Below are positions 1 to 10,166 of a stretch of DNA of 64,000 nucleotides, piece by piece. Within the stretch, counting starts at the first letter, position 1; every line of letters starts with the position of its first letter. Position numbers and translations under genes: made by a program. The DNA lies in NCBI GenBank assembly GCA_001692895.1, contig KV748198.1, forward strand, positions 373,214 through 437,213, given 5' to 3'. The notes under the pieces are model-generated. The model was not told where the DNA came from. It made no database searches and was given only the letters and a program-made list of their open reading frames with translations. Source of the stretch: Cenococcum geophilum 1.58. Its lineage: Eukaryota > Ascomycota > Dothideomycetes > Gloniales > Gloniaceae.

Positions 1-336
1 AACCTTGTATTAATAAATTAAAGCCCAATATTAACCCTATCGTGGCTTAATTCGATTGAGGTGCTTCTACCGGCCGGGCCCATGTTTGCAGAGCGGTATT
101 TTACAAAGAGGATAGCCATACTAATCCTTAGAAGTCGTCGTTGTCTTGCCCACTCCCTGCGATCGCGAGACTTTTGGTGTTCGCGCACGGGCCACTCTTT
201 ATTGCGCCTTTCTCGGCCGCGTATGGGATAATCGATTAGATTTATAAAGGAATTGGGCCGTATTATGGAAAGATATTGCATCAAATATTCAATTGAAAGG
301 GTGGATTTTAGGGTTCTGACTTTTCTTCCGCTCCAG
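1..336. other. Unassigned sequence upstream of the SDR relic
   Basis: Mixed-composition DNA with no recognisable gene. It ends in a good fungal intron 3' end: a CTGAC-type branch site near 316-320, a pyrimidine-rich stretch and CAG at 334-336. The exons that should precede this acceptor are absent. An open frame on the minus strand (18-575) is antisense to the dehydrogenase exon and is not supported as a gene. Confidence 0.4.
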
Positions 337-1134
337 CTCGGCGACCTGTCAATGATCAAGAGCTCGGCTGAGCAATTCTTGGCCAAGGAGACGAGACTGG
401 ATGTCCAGTGGAACAATGCAGACGTCATGGTGTCGCCGCAGGGCTCCAAGACGAAGCAGGGCCTTGAGTTGCAAATTGGCGTCAACAACCTAGGACATTT
501 CTTGTTCACGTGGTTCCTCAGGCCAGTACTTGAAGCTACTGCGAAGATAGCGCCCAGGAACTCAGTACGCGTCATTTGGGTGTCGTCCAGTGCCGCGGAC
601 GCGGCGCCGCATCCCGCAATCGATTTTGAGAATATGGATTATCATCGCGAAGAGGGCATTTGGCCCAAGTACTCGCGCAGCAAGGCTGGTAGCGTGATCC
701 ACTCAGCCGAGTTTGCGAGGAGGACCCAGGGGTCAGGCATTGTCAGCATCGTAAGTTCTGTCTCGTGGAGGTTGGTAGACTCGATGTGCTGATGGGGTGC
801 GCAGGCTCTCAATCCCGGCAACTTTGTGGCAAATCTCCAGCAAAACATGTCCAAGATGCAGCTCGCCATGTTTGTAGGTCGTTTACCCACCCATCCGTTG
901 ATGGAATGCACTTTGCGCTCACACTGTGTTCAGAAACTCGCGACCTCACATCCTAAGAACGGCGCCTACGCCGAGCTCTTCGCAGGAGTGAGCTCGACCA
1001 TCACGGAGAAGGACAACGGCGGATGGGTTTCACCATTCGGTAAGGTCGGACCGGCACGCAAAGATCTACTCGATCCGGAACTGGGGCGGAAGCACCGGGA
1101 ATGGTCTGAAGCGCAGATTAGGCCATTCTTGTGA
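337..1134 (+). pseudogene. 5'-truncated short-chain dehydrogenase/reductase
   Basis: C-terminal two-thirds of a classical short-chain dehydrogenase/reductase (NAD(P)-dependent oxidoreductase, Rossmann fold). Exons read 337-750, 805-873 and 934-1134 with phase-0 GT-AG introns of 54 and 60 bp. Visible motifs are NNLGHFLFT, the catalytic-serine strand WVSSSAADAA, YSRSK (the YxxxK active site) and the post-catalytic LNPGNF. The N-terminal glycine-rich cofactor motif TGxxxGIG is missing: 337 is a splice acceptor and no homologous exon lies upstream. The usually conserved NNAG reads NNAD. An ATG at 265 keeps the frame open into the first exon, so a predictor might call 265-1134 a gene, but such a protein could not bind cofactor normally. 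The family is the fungal WW-domain-oxidoreductase/retinol-dehydrogenase-like SDR group. Intact splice sites suggest recent loss of the 5' part. Confidence 0.75.
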
Positions 1135-1501
1135 TGGCAAAACGCTCCATGGAATTCGTGCTTGGAATATAGGTAGCTATGCATCAAGGGCGTCTGGTCT
1201 TATTATCACGCGAAGCGATAGGTGTGGTCTGAGAGGGCACACAAAATTTGACGATTACGACGTCTAGCCACACAAGTATCACAAGGTCGGAAGATAGGGG
1301 AACACGGCGCACATCAACTTCTGAAAAATTCCCTTTTCTTAGAAGGTTTTATAGGGTAAGCTACTGCTACCAGGATCCGCTAAAGCTTTGCCAAGGTAAG
1401 CTACTACTACTGATGAGACATGAGACATCACCACCCGTGTGATGAGTGCCAGCTAGTTCGCCGTCCTGACGCACTCTCACGAAGAGGACTCGATCCCTCT
1501 T
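1135..1501. other. Intergenic spacer with a 16-bp direct repeat
   Basis: No gene is visible between the two convergent units. GGTAAGCTACTGCTAC at 1355-1370 recurs with one change at 1395-1410, a 40-bp period. Otherwise nothing notable. Confidence 0.5.
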
Positions 1502-2620
1502 CTACAATGTCACTACCAGCTTCGTTGCACTAACACCGGCCCTGGACTTCTTCAGCGCTTCGTTGATGTGCTCCAAACCCTTGCCGACGACGGTAGGTGG
1601 CGGAAGACACCGGAGCTTTCCAGCCTGCAACGCAGGCGTCACGTAGTTCTTGTAGACGGGCGTCGCAACGTCGTTGACGGCGAAGATCATACCGGCCCTC
1701 ACGTTCGCGGGCACTTCGGTGGGAGGAGGATGCACGCAGGCGAGGTGGCCTCCGCCCAGCTTGGAGAGGATGGCGAGGTCGTTGGCGTATGTCTCGGGAG
1801 TGGCGATGGCGTCGAAGATACCGACGAACTCGCCTCCAGATTTGCCGATGGCTTTGATGACTTTTTTGATGACTGGAGGGTCCTTGTGGTCGAAGACTTG
1901 GGCCGCACCGCAGCGCTTGCTGAAGTCGAAGTTGTGGGCGCCGGAGATGGCGATGACGTGGATTCCGGCGGCTGTAGCTAGCTGAGTCGTCATGGAGCCG
2001 ACGGAAGATGAGCCGCCGTACACGACGAGCGTCTTGCCCGAGGACGGCATAGCATCCAGTGAGGGGTACGGCAGGCCGAGGGCTGGTGTAGAGACGCCGG
2101 GCATGGCTATGCCAGGCTCCTTGACGGAAAGCGCGCAAACCGCTGCTTCCACCGCAAATGAGACCACGACACCGTCCTGAAAGGAAATGGCATCAGGGAG
2201 TATAGCCGCTTTGTCAGCGGGGATGACCGTGTACAGAGCAAAGGCGCCGTCCTGGGGGCGGCCAGTGACCAGATTGATTGCATGTCTATAAAGGGAAGGA
2301 AAGTCAAAATCAATCCGGGCTTCTTTGCCAAAGAAAACATGTCAACAAACTTACCCGATGACACGGTCTCCTTTCTTGAAGCCCTGAACGTCCGGCCCCG
2401 CTTCATACACCTCGCCGGCCACGTCACAGCCGAAGATGGCAGGCCATTGCTGGACAAAGACGCCCTGGTCCTGCATATGGCAGTCGAGCGGGTTGATGGC
2501 GATGGCAGCATTCTTGACGACGATCTCGCCGGGACCGGCCGTGGGCAATGGAGCGTCGCTCACCTCCAGGGGGGTGCCGGCTTTCTTGAGCCATGCGGCT
2601 TGGTTCTTCGGTGCCGACAT
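1502..2620 (-). CDS. CipB/ToxD-like medium-chain (zinc-type) reductase
   Basis: Medium-chain dehydrogenase/reductase of 349 residues, likely an NADPH-dependent quinone/enoyl reductase in the cytosol. Exon 1 is 2355-2620 and exon 2 is 1502-2285, read on the minus strand, with a 69-bp GT-AG intron that restores a Gly codon (VIG|HAINL). The start at 2620 (MSAPKNQAAWLKKAG) fits the usual N-terminus of fungal CipB-like proteins. An N-terminal GroES-like fold (about residues 5-125) includes INPLDCHMQDQG and GCDVAGEV. The nucleotide-binding loop YGGSSSVGS lies at about 178-186. No zinc-ligand cysteine set of classical alcohol dehydrogenases is visible, which is typical of this subfamily. The substrate cannot be told. 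The gene is transcribed divergently from the regulator at 3184, and the two share a 563-bp promoter region. Confidence 0.9.
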
Positions 2621-3183
2621 TCTTTCTTTCTTTTGTTGTTGCTTGTCTGGGCGGATTGAATAGGGTGGGCGAACGAGGTTGAGTGGGGAGTCTGAGGATA
2701 GAGGGTTTCGTGAATTGACAAGTGTGAGGTTGAGGGAAAGAAGAAAGCACTTCAAGTAAGGTAGTCAGGTACTGCGGCTGCCTAATGTGAATGAGGGAAG
2801 GCACGATCTTGTGGGCTGGAAACTGCCTCATATAAATATGACTCCGCATGCCTGACCGAGTGATGGAGAAGAAGCGGAATTCGCAGGCGGAAAACCAGCG
2901 ACATGATTTAAAACCAGCGACATGATTTGTAACCAGCGGATGATTGAAAACCAGCTTGATTTCCGAGGAAATTTCAGAGCAGAAAGGAGTGTTGTGCTGA
3001 AGTGCAGGGTAAGCAATCCAGAGCCTCATATGGCGTTCCCCATGCAGAACCACACCTACGGTTCCTACTAAAGCCCCCGACATGAAACTAATTGTTCACT
3101 CACCGTTACTCAGTCACCTTTCTACATCACCTTGTCCAACATCAATTCCATACCAGACGTGATTCTTATCACGGTCAAGTATC
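2621..3183. promoter_or_regulatory. Shared divergent promoter region
   Basis: Intergenic DNA between two head-to-head start codons (2620 on minus, 3184 on plus). It holds a TATAAATA-like box near 2831-2838 and the repeat cluster annotated separately. A divergent arrangement next to a zinc-finger regulator suggests, but does not prove, that the regulator controls the reductase. Confidence 0.45.
2891..2963. repeat. Decaying 18-20-bp tandem repeat (AACCAGCGACATGATTT)
   Basis: Four consecutive units contain AACCAGC(GAC)ATGATTT. The first two match over the core, the third lacks ACAT and the fourth reads AACCAGCTTGATTT. The array sits in the middle of the divergent promoter. It may be a multimerised protein-binding site or a simple replication-slippage product. 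Confidence 0.75.
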
Positions 3184-4755
3184 ATGCCGCCCATAAGACT
3201 CGGCCCACGTGACCTACTCGAGTACAGTGCTCGGTACGGCGTCCTAATCTGCCGAGAATGCCAGTACGCCATTCAGAAAAGCGCGCTGGAGAGCCACTTG
3301 CTCAAACACAAGATCTACCGCGACGAAAGACAGCGTTTGCTCTCCTCTATCGCCCAACTCGAACTTTTCGAGCCGGATGATGTGCCCCTACCCACCCCGG
3401 ATTCCCCACCCATCGATGCTCTACCCATCATCTCCGGCTACCGCTGTACGGCGGTTGGCTGTAGAAATCTCTGTGCTAGTTCCAAGCGTATGAGACGCCA
3501 CCGAAGCGAGATCCATGGCCTTAGCGACCCTCGCAACTTTTCCTCCTTCACCCGTCCGGTGAAGCTTCAGACATTCTTCCGCGGCACCAAATTGAGGTAT
3601 TTCGAAGTCACGCCTTTATCGGGGGCGGGTGCGGCGGGAGCGGCACCGCTGACGACCACCAAAGATGATGATTATGAAGATGAAAATGAAAATGAAAAAT
3701 ATGATGAGGAAGAGCTTGATGAGCAAATGCATGATGCGGGCATGCCACTGCTACCACCCCGTGTGCGAACGCCCCCTGAGACACCTCCCAAGTCTTCTCT
3801 AGTCGACCTTAACCTGGAAACGCTGACGTATTTCCACCATTTCACCACTACGACGAGTCTCACGCTTCCTAGTGCCGAAAGCCCACAACTCGCAACGCAC
3901 TACTGGCAGACGGACGTTGTTCTCCAGGCTCTGGGGCGGCGATGGCTGATGTGCGGTCTGTTGGCCATCTCGGCGTGCCATTTGGCCGTACTTGCGGACG
4001 ATGCGACGGTCGAGCGGGTCCACCGCGAGCGATCGGCGCAATTCTTTTTGGAATTCTCCAACGGATGGGAAGAGGCAGCAAATCGTGATTTAAGTATGGA
4101 GGTTGAAGAGGAGGCTAAGAAGGCAGGCGGGCAAATGGTATGCATTCTACGTTGTGCACAGTGGGCGTCAGCTGAATACATGCCTGATCAAGGCATCATC
4201 CCGGAGCCGGCGGCCCCTTCTCAACTGCAGTCCATCATGACAACCATTCGGGGTTTCGGCGTCCGGAGTGGCGATGACGATAGTCAAGAGCAAACCTTCG
4301 CTCAGGCAAGCAGAATCCTGAACACGAGGAGCGCATCAAATGCCGGAAGCTTCGGCGCCTTCCCCCCCTGCGACAACACGCTCTCCACACTACTTAACCA
4401 CCTTGGTACACTCCCTTCCCGCATGGCGGAGGCGTTGGGAAAACCAGAGAATACACAGGACGTCTTGGCCACGCTGTCGGCCATTGCTGCTTTGGTCGAA
4501 TGCTGTGTCACCAGCTTTGCTTCCGATGAGGCGGGGACAGCATGGCGGGCTATGGCAACGTGGTTGATCAAGGTACCGGGTCACTTTAACCACATGGTTT
4601 CGCGTCACAGCCGAGCCGCCCTTGTGGTGCTGGCTCATTGGGCGGTGTTGGTCGAGCGAGCCGAGCATTGCGGCTGCTGGTTCTTGAAGGGCTCGGTGAG
4701 GAAGATTCTGCTGCGGATTGCGGAACGAGTTCCCGCAGACGACTTCGCGGTCTAG
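3184..4755 (+). CDS. OrsD-type C2H2 zinc-finger / fungal transcription-factor-like protein
   Basis: Single-exon protein of 523 residues. Two zinc-finger-like motifs are visible: C23-x2-C26-x11-H38-x3-H42 and C88-x4-C93-x12-H106-x4-H111. This arrangement resembles the domain of orsellinic-acid cluster protein D (OrsD family, a two-finger region first seen in fungal regulators and in captured transposon genes). An acidic, low-complexity stretch follows at about 160-185 (DDDYEDENENEKYDEEE). From about residue 210 the sequence (LETLTYFHHF...QALGRRWLMCGLLAISACHLA) matches the C-terminal region of UPC2-like fungal C6 regulators, which suggests a nuclear regulatory role. A classical Zn2Cys6 domain is not present. 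The start follows AAGTATCATG and precedes the first finger at a normal distance. DNA targets are unknown; the adjacent divergent reductase is the natural candidate. Confidence 0.85.
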   Translation: MPPIRLGPRDLLEYSARYGVLICRECQYAIQKSALESHLLKHKIYRDERQRLLSSIAQLELFEPDDVPLPTPDSPPIDALPIISGYRCTAVGCRNLCASSKRMRRHRSEIHGLSDPRNFSSFTRPVKLQTFFRGTKLRYFEVTPLSGAGAAGAAPLTTTKDDDYEDENENEKYDEEELDEQMHDAGMPLLPPRVRTPPETPPKSSLVDLNLETLTYFHHFTTTTSLTLPSAESPQLATHYWQTDVVLQALGRRWLMCGLLAISACHLAVLADDATVERVHRERSAQFFLEFSNGWEEAANRDLSMEVEEEAKKAGGQMVCILRCAQWASAEYMPDQGIIPEPAAPSQLQSIMTTIRGFGVRSGDDDSQEQTFAQASRILNTRSASNAGSFGAFPPCDNTLSTLLNHLGTLPSRMAEALGKPENTQDVLATLSAIAALVECCVTSFASDEAGTAWRAMATWLIKVPGHFNHMVSRHSRAALVVLAHWAVLVERAEHCGCWFLKGSVRKILLRIAERVPADDFAV

Positions 4756-5799
4756 AGTCTGGTTGGAAACTTAATAGCATGAATAAAATAATATTGAGTA
4801 TTTCATTGTTCTAGAACTAACGTCTGTTAAAATTCCCTCCTCTCCGACTCATCATGAAACCTCGCCATTCCTATGTAAGGGTCCGATTATATGTCCTTGT
4901 TCTATTTATAGCCTAGTAAATATATTTAAGTTCCTTTTTAGGAAGAAAGAGTAGTATAAGCTTTAGATAATATTAGTGACTTAGTTAATCGAGGTATAAG
5001 CATAGGAAGGACGTATGCAAGCCTATACGATTGGATTATCTATAAACGAGAATCCAAAGCTAGAGAAAGGAAAGGAGAAGAAGAGCAGCGCCGCTCGATG
5101 TTTTATAAGATCTTTGCGTCATATAACCGCAATCTGCGGCAATCGGTGGCAATTTGCCAGTATCGTAACAGTCACGTGACCGCAAAGTTCTGCCAAGTTC
5201 TGCTAACCAGGTTCTGCTATTTTCTGCCAGTGCCGTGACAATATTTAATTAAATTTAATATAGAAATAGAGCCTCCAGAGCCTTTACTACTAACTATTTT
5301 ACTTACCTTTTTAAGCCTCTATAGGTATATAGGACGAATTTAGCTATATTTAAACACTATATTAAGTAGATTAGGGCTAAATTTTAATTAGGTAATATTA
5401 ATATTAATATATAGGGGGATGCTACTAAAGAACCGCAATAAAATACCACAAAGTTTATACTAATTTCCTAATTGGGACATCTAGCTGACAGCTTGACAGT
5501 CGGCGTACGTTATCCAACAGTCAGCGGACAGCGAGCGATCCAATTGACGCAGTCAGTCAGCTATTTTTCTCGAGCTCGCAGCTAAGCTGACTGTTGGACA
5601 CACTGAAGGTGTCTTGAAATTCATGAACATATTCGCCGTCATCTCGTCCAGCTAGGCATCCCGGATCTGTGACCGAACAAGCAAACAAACAACAGAACGC
5701 TCCATGGTGTTCGGTCCAGATTGTCTGAGCTCAAATTGAACAGCAAATGCACCATCAGCTTGAAGACATCCGATTTGGATGACACGGCAGAGCGTAACA
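4756..5799. other. Gene-free spacer with RIP-type AT-rich insert
   Basis: From about 4,880 to 5,450 the base composition drops to AT-rich, TpA-dense sequence typical of RIP-hit repeats. Around 5,110-5,240 runs of TTCTGCCAAGTTCTGCT and GCAATCTGCGGCAAT resemble, in reverse complement, the tail of the LTR found at 53883-54262. This is probably a degraded solo LTR of that family, without identifiable ends. Confidence 0.5.
5513..5606. repeat. Inverted-repeat remnant (TCCAACAGTCAGC ... GCTGACTGTTGGA)
   Basis: A perfect 13-bp inverted pair (5513-5525 and 5586-5598) is followed by CACACTGA. The right end recurs at 26584-26604 as GCTGACTATTGGACACACTGA. The arms look like terminal inverted repeats of a small non-autonomous DNA element, but no clear target-site duplication was found. 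Confidence 0.5.
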
Positions 5800-7421
5800 C
5801 TAAGCAGCGGTCTTCTCAGAGATGCCGCTTATAGGAGCAACGTCCTGGTAGGTCTCGTCTGAGAATTTGAGATCTTCCTCGATCGTGACGTGATCCTTGA
5901 TCTTGGTCAGGATTACGGGCAGCGCAATGAGGAGGGATCCACCAAGGAGTGCCCAGCAGGATGCAAAAAGATTGATATACGGCTTCTTGACGCCGTCCAG
6001 ACGCCATATAATCGCAGAGCCGGCAGATTGGATGCCCTTGTAGAAGCCCGCAAAGTTGGCGAGCTTACGGCCGTTGTTCGTCAGAGCGCCCATATACCTG
6101 CAGGCACGTGAGCGGCTGCCCTTTTGAGATACGGATTCACCAGGAGCTTACCAGTAAACGCTAGTCTGCCAAGCAGCATCGTAGAAGCCGTAGAACATGT
6201 ACAAGAACATCGGACCAACATAGCCGTGGCTGGTCCAGTCGTAGATTGGGAACCCCTTCTGAGCAGCTTCCTTACGGGTGTAGTTCTTCTGGAATGCATA
6301 ACCACCACCCCAGACTGCAATCGTTAGGATGAAGAGGACAGCCCAGCACACGCGAGCGCGGATCCTACGAGGAAAGTTAGAGCGGTCGAGCGCATAGCCG
6401 AAGACGAATGCGCCGACCATTTGCATTAACCAGTAGAGGACGTTGTTGAGAGCTTTGGTGCGGGTGTCGAACTTAGCGGCATTGACGTCGTTGAATTGGT
6501 AGGTGTAGAACCAATTGGATGAGAAGAACATTGGGAACATGAAAACGATGTAAGGGTCGGTCTGGAAAGTCTGGTACAGACCCATGATCTCAGTCCACCA
6601 AGTCGGATTTTTCATGAGGATGACCTTGGAGCCATCATGACGGACCACGTCCTTCGCGCTGACGAGGCACCATGCGAGGAGAGCACCGAGAACAGTAAGG
6701 ACGAGGAAACCAACATATGTGCCAGTCGAGACGGTTGTGTTGCTCCTCGCGTGGATGTTCTCTCCGAGGGGAATCTGCACGGTTGTGAGTAAGGGATTAC
6801 GCGGTATCACCCGAGACGACTGACCAAGCTTCCGATGAGTGCACCGAGGTTGAAAATCATCCAGAACCAGGAGATATACCGGCCCTTGGAGTCTTCAGGC
6901 GGGTAGGACATCATGATGGTACCCTGGGCGCACCAGAGCAGACCAGCGCAAAGGCCAAGCAAAGCTCCAGCGAAGATGCAGAAGCCCGTGTTCTGAGTGT
7001 AGTCATAGCACAGGAACGAGGCGATGTAGACACTGTAGCCCAGACCGCCAAAGGACAGAGTTGTCTTGACTCCGAGGACGTTGGTGAAGGTCCCTGCCGT
7101 GAACCCAATCACGGCGAAGGTAGAGTATAGCGCAGTGTTCGCGTTGTCAGCGACTGTGACGTCCTCGTTGCCGCCACCGCCCATGCCAGTCAAGGCGTTG
7201 AACATGCCAGGACACAGGAAACAGACGAAAGCGACGATAACTAGCTGGATTTGCGGCGATGCATAGAATGGCAGGCGAAAGCCGCCAATCTTGAGCTGCT
7301 TGTACTTCCAGCTCTGCGGGAGTGCGGCATGATGGCCTACTTCTTCGGCTGAATGGTCCTGAGAGTGCCCGGGCCCGTCGACTCGAGGAGCGAACTCTTT
7401 CTCATTGGTGAGCACGGCCAT
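5800..7421 (-). CDS. UNC93-like MFS membrane transporter
   Basis: Integral membrane protein of 505 residues in the UNC-93 branch of the major facilitator superfamily. Minus-strand exons are 6825-7421, 6152-6774 and 5800-6097, with GT-AG introns of 50 bp (donor GTCAGT) and 53 bp. The joins give IGSL|IPLGEN and SVYW|YMGAL, both natural in the family. A charged cytoplasmic N-terminus (about 50 residues) precedes roughly eleven hydrophobic helices. Typical segments are QLVIVAFVCFLCPGMFNAL, GRYISWFWMIFNLGALIGSL and WLMQMVGAFVFGYALDR. A hydrophilic loop (KDVVRHDGSKV) sits mid-protein and an acidic tail ends in ISEKTAA. Fungal members are plasma-membrane or vacuolar proteins whose substrates are mostly unknown. 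Length is normal and all exons are clean, so the gene is probably functional. A MITE lies 127 bp upstream of the ATG. Confidence 0.92.
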
Positions 7422-7548
7422 TTTGTGGGGTGGTCAGACGGGGTATGAAAATTGTTCGAAACCTTGGGCGCGGAGCTCCAGTGACGTGCAGAGATGACGC
7501 GCTTGGGCACGGATGGGGTAGTGGAAATTTGACTAAACACTAGAATTA

Positions 7549-8112
7549 GACCGTTTTTTCTGGCAATCCATCTGCTACAACACCTGCCTGAAAGGGCAAG
7601 GTGTTTGATCTTACCCTTGCCACCCCCTGCTCACCCCTTGTACGAGGCTTGCACAGTAAAATGAGGTGGCTTGCACAACTCTGCCAAGCAGGTGGATTGG
7701 TGGTTCAGTTCATCCACCAGGTGGGTGAGCTCTACCACCAATCCACCTACTGTATAAGGCGTAGCTAAAATTTTAGTTCCCGTTTAGCCCGTCATAGGGC
7801 TCGTTGTAAGGCTACCCCCGTGATAGTGCACGTGACGGTGTACTACTACTCTGAGCTGTATAACACCTCTCTATCCCTAGTATATCTAATAGAGCCTACA
7901 GCACGTAACGGCCTTATAAAAATATAAAGTTCTCTTCTATAGGCCAAAGCTTCGTTCTACGTTCAGGATATCACGTGGGGGAAGAAAAAGGCATGGCTTC
8001 GTGCCTACTGGGGGGGCCTTGTTAAGTGTATCGACGGCGTTGTATACTAAATCCGACACCAGCTGCGTGCGGCAGGTGGTTCGACGATCCTAATTTTCTC
8101 GAAAAAACGGTC
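7549..8112. mobile_element. TA-flanked MITE (564 bp) upstream of the transporter
   Basis: Terminal inverted repeats GACCGTTTTTTC at both ends are flanked by TA duplications (7547-7548 and 8113-8114), as for Tc1/mariner-type elements. There is no transposase. A strong internal hairpin (AGGTGGATTGGTGGT near 7690 with ACCACCAATCCACCT near 7735) lies in the left third. The element separates the transporter ATG from its ancestral upstream region, which resumes at 8115, so it may supply or disturb promoter sequence. Confidence 0.8.
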
Positions 8113-9400
8113 TATTAGGGTACAGAGAGGGATGTGAGAGGGCGAGAACTAGCGGAGCGGGGCAGGTCCTGTATATAGTAAGCGTGGGAGCTAGTCAGTG
8201 ATGCGAAGGAGAGATGTCCATCCGGTGGCTCAATTAAGCTCTTCATATCGCAGAGGGGCGAGCAGGAGGTCTAGGCCCTATCTTACACTCTGAGCAACGC
8301 TTCCAACCGCCCGGACTATGTTAGGCTTTGAAACCGGGGGAATAGAGTCGCAGCGGAAGGGCGTCGCCCCGCCAGAGAAGGCGCAGCGGGCAGCACCTCG
8401 GCCCCTCCCCCACCACCCGCATACCCGCTTGACGCCTTTTGCCCCCCCAGTACGCCCTGTCAATTCCGGTTGTTAGCGCAGCCACATCCGCACGGCCTTA
8501 CTTTCCCTTAAACAGCAAAAATACCACAACTTCCCCTCCAAAAGGGCCGTGCAGACGTGGCTGCGCTAACAAGTGGAATTGGCGGGAGGGCGTTATACAG
8601 CCTTATTGTCCGCGCCGCAAAACCAGAAACATGTTCCGATCCAGCTGCCAAGTCCGTACCAAACCCATCGTCCTCAAACGATCCGCACCCCGTTAATTTT
8701 TGACACACTTCTGCGTCTTCGGCCTTAGCTACACCAGCCAGCCTTGCCCGCCAATCCCAAAAGACTCACCTCACAAAGCCGCGAGTTCAGTTGTTGATGG
8801 AAATTCCCAATATGCATACCTTGTGATCGAACGGATTCTCTATCTAGCCTACAACCCTGATTTGGCTCGTGCTGGTGGTGGGCTCTGCAGATAAATTCTG
8901 TCTATTACCGATCAAGGCCTCTTACCTACCGTATTACATTGCCGCCATGGCGCAAGAGTTTCTGCTATGCCTTTGGCACGGTGTGCATCCGAGATGCACA
9001 AGCCTGCACGCAGGCGCAGCACCACACAACTTTCTGATAATCGTCATAGGTCTGGAGGATACCCCGTCAGATAAACATCTCTTTTACCGGGTCGATCCAA
9101 CATCGTGCTGCCATCCCCGTCAATTTTTTGGTTTCGTTATGTCTTCAAGATCTCATCGTTAGAGGAGAAATGACTGCCTGTAGTGCATCGTCTTCTCAAG
9201 ATTGCAACTTCACCTGTCCAAGCGATGATGCGTGGTGGATATGCAAGGCTATAAGCACCGTAGGTGCACGTGCCTAGGAGGGCGTCAGCCTTCGGGAGAT
9301 CCCATTCTAGCGCTTACAGTAGCGCTGGGATTAGGTTCGTCTCGGTGCCTATGTCTCAGACGATCTACTCCGTGACATGTTCGCAGGAAGGCCGCATTCG
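8113..9400. other. Unique GC-balanced DNA without a recognisable gene
   Basis: Normal composition, not visibly RIP-affected. Several short open frames (for example 8869-9162 on plus) have no recognisable domain or splice context. It probably contains the old upstream region of the transporter gene plus unassigned sequence. One hairpin-like repeat lies at 8462-8580. Confidence 0.4.
8462..8580. repeat. 36-bp imperfect inverted repeat (hairpin or tiny MITE)
   Basis: Arms 8462-8497 and 8545-8580 match at 32 of 36 positions in inverted orientation (core TTGTTAGCGCAGCCAC), separated by 47 bp. Weaker similarity (ACGCCCT) continues just outside both arms. This could be a folded miniature element with decayed ends. 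No target duplication is visible. Confidence 0.65.
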
Positions 9401-10166
9401 TTATAGCTACTAGGTGTGCTTTACTAGTTTACCTCATTCCTAGACGTTATTATAACGCGCTTATTGCATTGGATATAGATTATATAAGCTTAGATAAAAC
9501 GTCTTTACCTTAGCAAGCTTAGACTAAGGAATTAATACTCTCTATTTGTTTTACGGATAATTAAATATCCGCTAAGCTATTTTTAAATAAAGGGTCAATT
9601 TAATCAGAAATACTTTTATATATTTTATTAAGCTTATTAGCTAGCTTTATATAGCGCCTAATTACTAACTTTAATAAAATTAATCCATTTTTCTATAATA
9701 CTTTTACCTTTAAAAATAGTGTTAAATTAAGCGATAATATTTACTATATAATTGATAAATATACTAGCTCTAACTATACCTAACGTAGGTAACGGGGTTA
9801 TGACCGCTCCCTGGGTTATGACCGTTTTGAACATCAAAACTTTACCTAAGTTATATCTATCACGCCTAGGTAAGCCTTAGCACGACACACCGCCTTTTAA
9901 ATGTATGTGTTACTTTAATTTTGGCAGAATAACAAAACTTTACTTAAAATAGCAGGCGGTACGCTAGCGCGGTCATAACCCAGGGAGCGGTCATAACCCC
10001 GTTACCTACGTTATACTATTAAATAGTTAAGTATTAGGTGACGAAGTTACCTTACCTATATATATTGTTCCGCAAAGCCGTACCTAGTATCTTACTAGTT
10101 ACTCGCTTATCTTTTATAGGTTTATACTATAGCTAGGTAGTATAGAGCCTATTACCTTATATTAAG
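9401..10166. other. RIP-type AT-rich block
   Basis: AT-rich, TpA-dense sequence without coding potential, interrupted by the clean MITE at 9783-10011. The segment 10032-10166 is a C-to-T/G-to-A-altered copy (plus strand) of the unit at 26050-26464, starting TATTAGGTGACGAAGTTACC where the other has TGTCAGGTGACGAAGTCACC. It is cut by the LTR element at 10167. Confidence 0.65.
9783..10011. mobile_element. MITE with perfect 42-bp TIRs (229 bp)
   Basis: The terminal inverted repeats 9783-9824 and 9970-10011 are identical over 42 bp and begin ACGTAGGTAACGGGG. TA duplications flank the element (9781-9782, 10012-10013), as in the mariner superfamily. Each arm contains the motif TTATGACCG twice. The element has no coding capacity. 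Perfect arms inside RIP-degraded DNA show insertion after the surroundings decayed, or escape from RIP because of its small size. Confidence 0.92.

Noticed and set aside
18-575. Minus-strand open frame of 185 codons
   Set aside because: It is antisense to the dehydrogenase exon, has no domain and no splice context.
1502-7421. Possible secondary-metabolite gene cluster (two oxidoreductases, OrsD-type regulator, transporter)
   Set aside because: No polyketide synthase, peptide synthetase, terpene cyclase or other core enzyme is present, one oxidoreductase is a relic, and UNC93-like proteins are not typical cluster transporters.
8869-9162. Small plus-strand protein of 97 residues
   Set aside because: No domain, no conserved motif and no promoter or splice evidence; could not be supported as a gene.
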